NCBI GenBank assembly: GCA_002450755.1
Contig: DKAI01000175.1
Coordinates: forward strand, 1-8,130
DNA length: 8,130 nt
Direction of reading: 5' to 3'
Source of the DNA: Deltaproteobacteria bacterium UBA6930
GTDB taxonomy: Bacteria; Myxococcota_A; UBA9160; UBA6930
Positions 5,559 through 8,130 of the stretch are shown here, piece after piece. Numbering within the stretch: position 1 is the first letter of the stretch; every line of letters starts with the position of its first letter. The position numbers were made by a program, and so were the translations under genes. The notes beneath the pieces were generated by a model that was not told where the DNA came from, searched no databases, and worked only from the letters and a program-made list of their open reading frames with translations.

Positions 5559-6485
5559 ATGAGCGCACCTGTAGACTACATCGAACGAACGACGGCACTT
5601 TATGACTCTTTAGGGTATCCAACATATCGCTGGACGAAAGCAGAAGACCCTCCGCCTTGGTCCGACGTAACTAAGCTGTTAGAAAATTCTCGAATAGGTC
5701 TGATCGCTTCGGGAGGAATATATGTCGAGGGACAGATTGCATTTCATTTCAAAGACGACTTGAGTTTTCGAATCATCGACAAAGAAACTCAAAACTCTCA
5801 ATTAAGAACGACTCACTTTGCTTACGATCTAACCGATTCACGAATAGATCCAAATGTTGTATTTCCTTTAGAAACGCTGAGGAAGCTAGTCTCCAACGGT
5901 TTTTTAGGAGAACTCGCCCAGAATGCGTACACCTTTATGGGAGGAATTTATTCTGCACGGTCCGTCAAAGAGACCTTAGCGCCCGCGCTGGCGGATAGAT
6001 GTGAAGAAGACCAAGTCGACCTCGTTCTACTAGTTCCTGTCTGACCAGTTTGCCATCAGTCGGTCGGGCTGATAGCCAGAGAAATTGAATCCCGGGGAAT
6101 TCCAACTCTTTCGCTAACAAGCGCGTTATCAATTACACGTTCAGTCAACCCTCCAAGAGCCGCGTTTCTTGACTTTCCCCTTGGACACACGGCCGGCAAG
6201 CCAAATCAGAAAGACCAGCAGGAGCTTATCCTCAAGCGGGCCCTGTCAGCTTTCACCCGGCTTTCAGCGCCTGGCTCAGTCCTTATGATGCCAGAAACTT
6301 GGGACACGGACGATAACTGGAAAGAAAAAGTAATGACTCCTGCAAAGAAGGATGACCACTCGCAGTCGGCTGACAACCGAACCGAACGACTAGACACTCC
6401 TCAATATCAATGCGAGCTGGACAAAGAGCTAGCGGAGCGTGCCCTTGAACAAAACGGTTGTCCGACCTGCATTTTTCCTGGATGA
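5559..6485 (+). CDS. GrdB-family selenoprotein (glycine/sarcosine/betaine reductase B-like), UGA-selenocysteine readthrough
   Basis: The frame stops conventionally at TGA 6042-6044, but the same frame continues in recognisable family sequence to TGA 6483-6485. Across the TGA it reads LVLLVPV-U-PVCHQSVGLIAR, the selenocysteine site of GrdB-like proteins, with a UxxC redox motif (Sec162, Cys165 counted from the ATG at 5559). A SECIS hairpin follows at 6055-6073. The full protein is 308 residues. Residues 1-160 carry VDYIERTTALYDSLGYPTYRW, DPPPW, LIASGGIYVEGQIAFH, SFRIIDKE and AYTFMGGIYSAR. The C-terminal 70 residues are hydrophilic and end with a CPTC pair (301-304). GrdB of clostridia (about 435 residues) cleaves C-N bonds reductively together with GrdA/GrdC/GrdD. 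This shorter branch is uncharacterised, so its substrate is unknown. The ATG at 5559 fits the homology (MSAPVDYIERT); an in-frame GTG at 5541 is the alternative, and neither has a good ribosome site. The aldolase gene follows 42 bp downstream. Confidence 0.9.
6042..6044 (+). other. In-frame UGA read as selenocysteine
   Basis: TGA lies between VLLVPV and PVCHQS, exactly where GrdB-family selenoproteins carry Sec. The frame after it stays open for 146 codons with family-like sequence, which an ordinary stop would not predict. It requires SelA, SelB, tRNA-Sec and SelD elsewhere in the genome. Confidence 0.92.
6052..6076 (+). promoter_or_regulatory. Bacterial SECIS hairpin
   Basis: A 7-bp upper stem pairs ATCAGTC (6055-6061) with GGCTGAT (6067-6073), including one T-G wobble, and closes on the 5-nt loop GGTCG. 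After a C-A mismatch, two more pairs (6052-6053 with 6075-6076) extend it. The loop opens with GG, as bacterial SECIS elements require, and shares GGUC with the E. coli fdhF element. There are 17 bases between the UGA and the loop, close to the fdhF spacing. SelB should bind here. Confidence 0.85.
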
Positions 6486-6527
6486 GACTCTCCACTCTGA
6501 TTAACCTGATAGACGGTAATTATAATC

Positions 6528-7697
6528 ATGAACAGTTTTAAAGACCGCACTGCAATAGTTGGTATCGGACATACCGAATACTCCAAGGATTCCGGACGAA
6601 GCGAAATGCGTCTTGCATGCGAGGCGATATCTTCGGCGGTCCAAGATTCAGGCCTTTCAATCGATGATATTGATGGCATTGCAAAATTTAGTTGGGACAA
6701 CAATGATCCTGTGCTGATAGCAAGAAACCTCGGTATTCCACAATTGCGTTTCTTCGGAGAGGTTCCCTACGGAGGAGGAGGAGGGCCTGTAGGAAGTATC
6801 CTTCTTGCTGCTATGGCTGTAGCAACTGGACAAGCAAAAGCTGTCATAGCCTTTAGAGCAATGAACGAAAGATCTGGAAGAGGTACACCTAGATTCGGCC
6901 AAGCCTCTACTTCTAGAGGAGCTAAAGGCCCTTCAGCCTTTAACTCGCCGTATGGTCTTTTTAGTCCCGCACAATCAGTCGGGCTGGCCGCACGTCGACA
7001 TATGGAGCTCTACGGAACTAAGAGCCATCATTTTGGAGAGATAGCGGTTGCATGTAGAGAACACGCTCAACGTAATCCAAATGCGATGATGTATGGAAAA
7101 ACGATGACACTTGACGATCATCAAAACTCACGGATGATTTCTGAGCCAGTCCGTCTTTACGACTGCTGTCTTGAAACGGATGGTGCAGCCGCCTTAATTG
7201 TCACCACAAGCGAAAGAGCTCGAGATTTACGCCAGAAGCCTGCGTACATTTCTTCCGGTGGAATGGGTGGAGGAAGCTGGAATCATCGCGAGGTTGTAAA
7301 AAACGTCGATAGCAAAGAAACAGAATCTACAGTAATAGCTCAGAGAATCTTCCAAGACGCAGATATCTCTCATCGAGATATTGACGTGCTCTTTTTGTAT
7401 GATCATTTTACTCCCTTAGTTCTAATGGCTTTTGAAGAATACGGTTTCTGCAAACGCGGAGAAGGAAAAGATTACGTTGGTGATGGTCGTCTTGCTTGGC
7501 CTAATGGAGACCTCCCACTAAATACAAGCGGCGGAAATTTATCTGAGGGCTATCTACACGGAATGCAAAATAATATCGAAGCTGTTCGACAGATCAGAGG
7601 TGACTCAAACTGTCAGATAGAAAATGTAGAGCACGTCTTCGTAGCCTCTGGGAATGCAGTGCCTACCTCTGCCATGATTTTAAAAAGGCACAACTAG
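6528..7697 (+). CDS. Thiolase-fold acyl-CoA retro-aldolase, Ltp2/SCPx-like
   Basis: A 389-residue thiolase-superfamily protein of the lipid-transfer/SCPx branch: TAIVGIGHTEYSK at the start, LACEAISSAVQDSGL (29-43) and AAMAVATGQAKAVIAFRAMNER (94-115). The region of the thiolase nucleophile reads YGGGGGPVGS (81-90) with no Cys. The usual C-terminal GGxLSxGHxxG His is Tyr342 (SGGNLSEGYLHG, 334-345). A second tyrosine lies in LYDHFTP (290-296, Tyr291). This Tyr pair and the missing Cys are features I recall from Ltp2. That retro-aldolase cleaves propionyl-CoA from steroid side-chain intermediates and needs a DUF35 partner. Such a partner is the next gene, 1 nt away. I therefore infer carbon-carbon cleavage of a beta-hydroxyacyl-CoA rather than thiolysis; whether the substrate is a steroid is unknown. 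No clear ribosome site precedes the ATG, which sits just after TAATTATAATC. Confidence 0.9.
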   Translation: MNSFKDRTAIVGIGHTEYSKDSGRSEMRLACEAISSAVQDSGLSIDDIDGIAKFSWDNNDPVLIARNLGIPQLRFFGEVPYGGGGGPVGSILLAAMAVATGQAKAVIAFRAMNERSGRGTPRFGQASTSRGAKGPSAFNSPYGLFSPAQSVGLAARRHMELYGTKSHHFGEIAVACREHAQRNPNAMMYGKTMTLDDHQNSRMISEPVRLYDCCLETDGAAALIVTTSERARDLRQKPAYISSGGMGGGSWNHREVVKNVDSKETESTVIAQRIFQDADISHRDIDVLFLYDHFTPLVLMAFEEYGFCKRGEGKDYVGDGRLAWPNGDLPLNTSGGNLSEGYLHGMQNNIEAVRQIRGDSNCQIENVEHVFVASGNAVPTSAMILKRHN

Positions 7698-7698
7698 G

Positions 7699-8118
7699 AT
7701 GACAGAAAAACACAACTTTCCCTTTCCTATTGCAGACCTAGACACCGAGCAGTATTGGGCGGCCTGTAACCGAGACGAACTACGAATCCAACAGTGCAAC
7801 GGCTGCTTTTTATATCGTTTTACTCCTGGCCCCGTCTGCGGTGAGTGTGGTTCCTCCAGTTCCAAGTGGTCAAAAATGTCGGGACTCGGCAAACTAACGT
7901 CATGGACTGTCGTCACCCACCCCATCCATCCCGCTGCTATCGCGAGAGTGCCCTATATTGTTGCCGAGGTTGAACTACAAGAGCAAGCCCACCTGCGAAT
8001 CATTACTAACTTACTCGATTCTCAACCTGAAGAATTACGTGTTGGTCTCCCTGTAGAAGTCGTTTTTCAATCACACCCAAGCGGCCAAAAGATTCCTCAG
8101 TTTCGTCCTAGGCGATGA
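7699..8118 (+). CDS. Zinc-ribbon/OB-fold (DUF35) protein, likely aldolase partner
   Basis: A 139-residue protein. An N-terminal helical segment (DLDTEQYWAACNRDELRIQQC) leads into a rubredoxin-like zinc ribbon with ligands Cys33/Cys36 (CNGC) and Cys47/Cys50 (CGEC). An OB-fold follows from about residue 58 (GLGKLTSWTVVTHPIHPA, PYIVAEVEL) and ends near GLPVEVVFQ. Such proteins form heteromers with thiolase-fold aldolases, as ChsH2-DUF35 does with Ltp2, and help bind the acyl-CoA. The ATG follows the aldolase stop after a single base (TAGGATG), so translational coupling is likely. The length is normal for the family and the gene is complete. Its stop overlaps a possible next start (ATGA at 8115-8118). 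Confidence 0.9.
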   Translation: MTEKHNFPFPIADLDTEQYWAACNRDELRIQQCNGCFLYRFTPGPVCGECGSSSSKWSKMSGLGKLTSWTVVTHPIHPAAIARVPYIVAEVELQEQAHLRIITNLLDSQPEELRVGLPVEVVFQSHPSGQKIPQFRPRR

Positions 8119-8130
8119 GGCAAATGCGAA
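8115..8130 (+). CDS. Possible start of the next operon gene (partial)
   Basis: ATG at 8115-8117 overlaps the TGA of the DUF35 gene in an ATGA arrangement typical of coupled genes. The frame is open to the window edge (M-R-Q-M-R). A second ATG at 8124 is in the same frame, with GAGG three bases before it. Only five codons are visible, so no product can be named; the downstream sequence would settle it. Confidence 0.3.

Noticed and set aside
5541..6044. A complete 167-residue GrdB-like gene ending at TGA 6042-6044, or a nonsense pseudogene
   Set aside because: The frame continues in conserved family sequence (PVCHQS...) with a SECIS hairpin right after the TGA; selenocysteine explains this better than truncation or decay.
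6285..6485. Separate small gene starting at ATG 6285
   Set aside because: It is in the same frame as, and contiguous with, the selenoprotein reading; it has no ribosome site and is the C-terminal part of that protein.
6483..6497. Second UGA-selenocysteine at the end of the selenoprotein gene
   Set aside because: No SECIS-like hairpin follows, another TGA comes four codons later, and the family homology has ended; it is an ordinary stop.
6521..6526. TATAAT as a promoter of the aldolase gene
   Set aside because: It is only 1 base before the ATG, so transcription would start inside the gene, and no -35 box is seen; operon transcription from upstream is simpler.

Overview
The window is a stretch of bacterial chromosome with a moderate GC content, seven or eight genes and no mobile element, tRNA, rRNA or CRISPR array that I can see. 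Its gene content points to an uncultured Gram-negative of the broad 'deltaproteobacterial' kind (Desulfobacterota, Myxococcota or Binatota-like). The clues are a MutL with the endonuclease motif, a stripped-down NtrC/Fis-type regulator, a small Cys-rich protein of a type I associate with those groups, a GrdB-like selenoprotein and a thiolase-fold/DUF35 aldolase pair. This placement is an inference and is not decisive.

Left part (1-1658): the 5' three quarters of mutL runs leftward off the window edge. It is divergent from a regulator gene, and the two share a promoter region in which the -35 boxes of both directions appear to overlap. Middle left (1659-4103): a 350-residue degenerate sigma-54-activator-like protein (AAA+ remnant plus Fis-type helix-turn-helix), convergent with pgi (glucose-6-phosphate isomerase, short form). 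Middle (4104-5320): a 61-bp divergent intergenic segment carrying two adjoining 13-bp palindromes. It is followed by a Nit1-type carbon-nitrogen hydrolase that looks leaderless, then a convergent small zinc-binding protein.

Right part (5321-8130): after a 238-bp AT-rich intergenic region lies a co-directional cluster. The first gene is a GrdB-family selenoprotein. An ordinary reading breaks it into two pieces (ending at 6044, restarting at 6285), because an in-frame TGA at 6042-6044 encodes selenocysteine. A good bacterial SECIS hairpin follows that codon at the proper distance. Next come a thiolase-fold, Ltp2-like protein that lacks the thiolase cysteine but has the two tyrosines of retro-aldolases, and its expected partner, a zinc-ribbon/OB-fold (DUF35) protein. 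A further gene probably starts in the last 16 bases through an ATGA overlap.

How the genes work together: the mutL/regulator/pgi/nit/zinc-protein part looks like housekeeping genes in divergent and convergent pairs. The selenoprotein-aldolase-DUF35 part looks like an operon acting on acyl-CoA thioesters, with the selenoprotein as an unassigned redox enzyme. The most noteworthy points are the selenocysteine readthrough gene and its linkage to the aldolase complex, the ATPase-degenerate regulator, and the double palindrome between pgi and the nitrilase gene.
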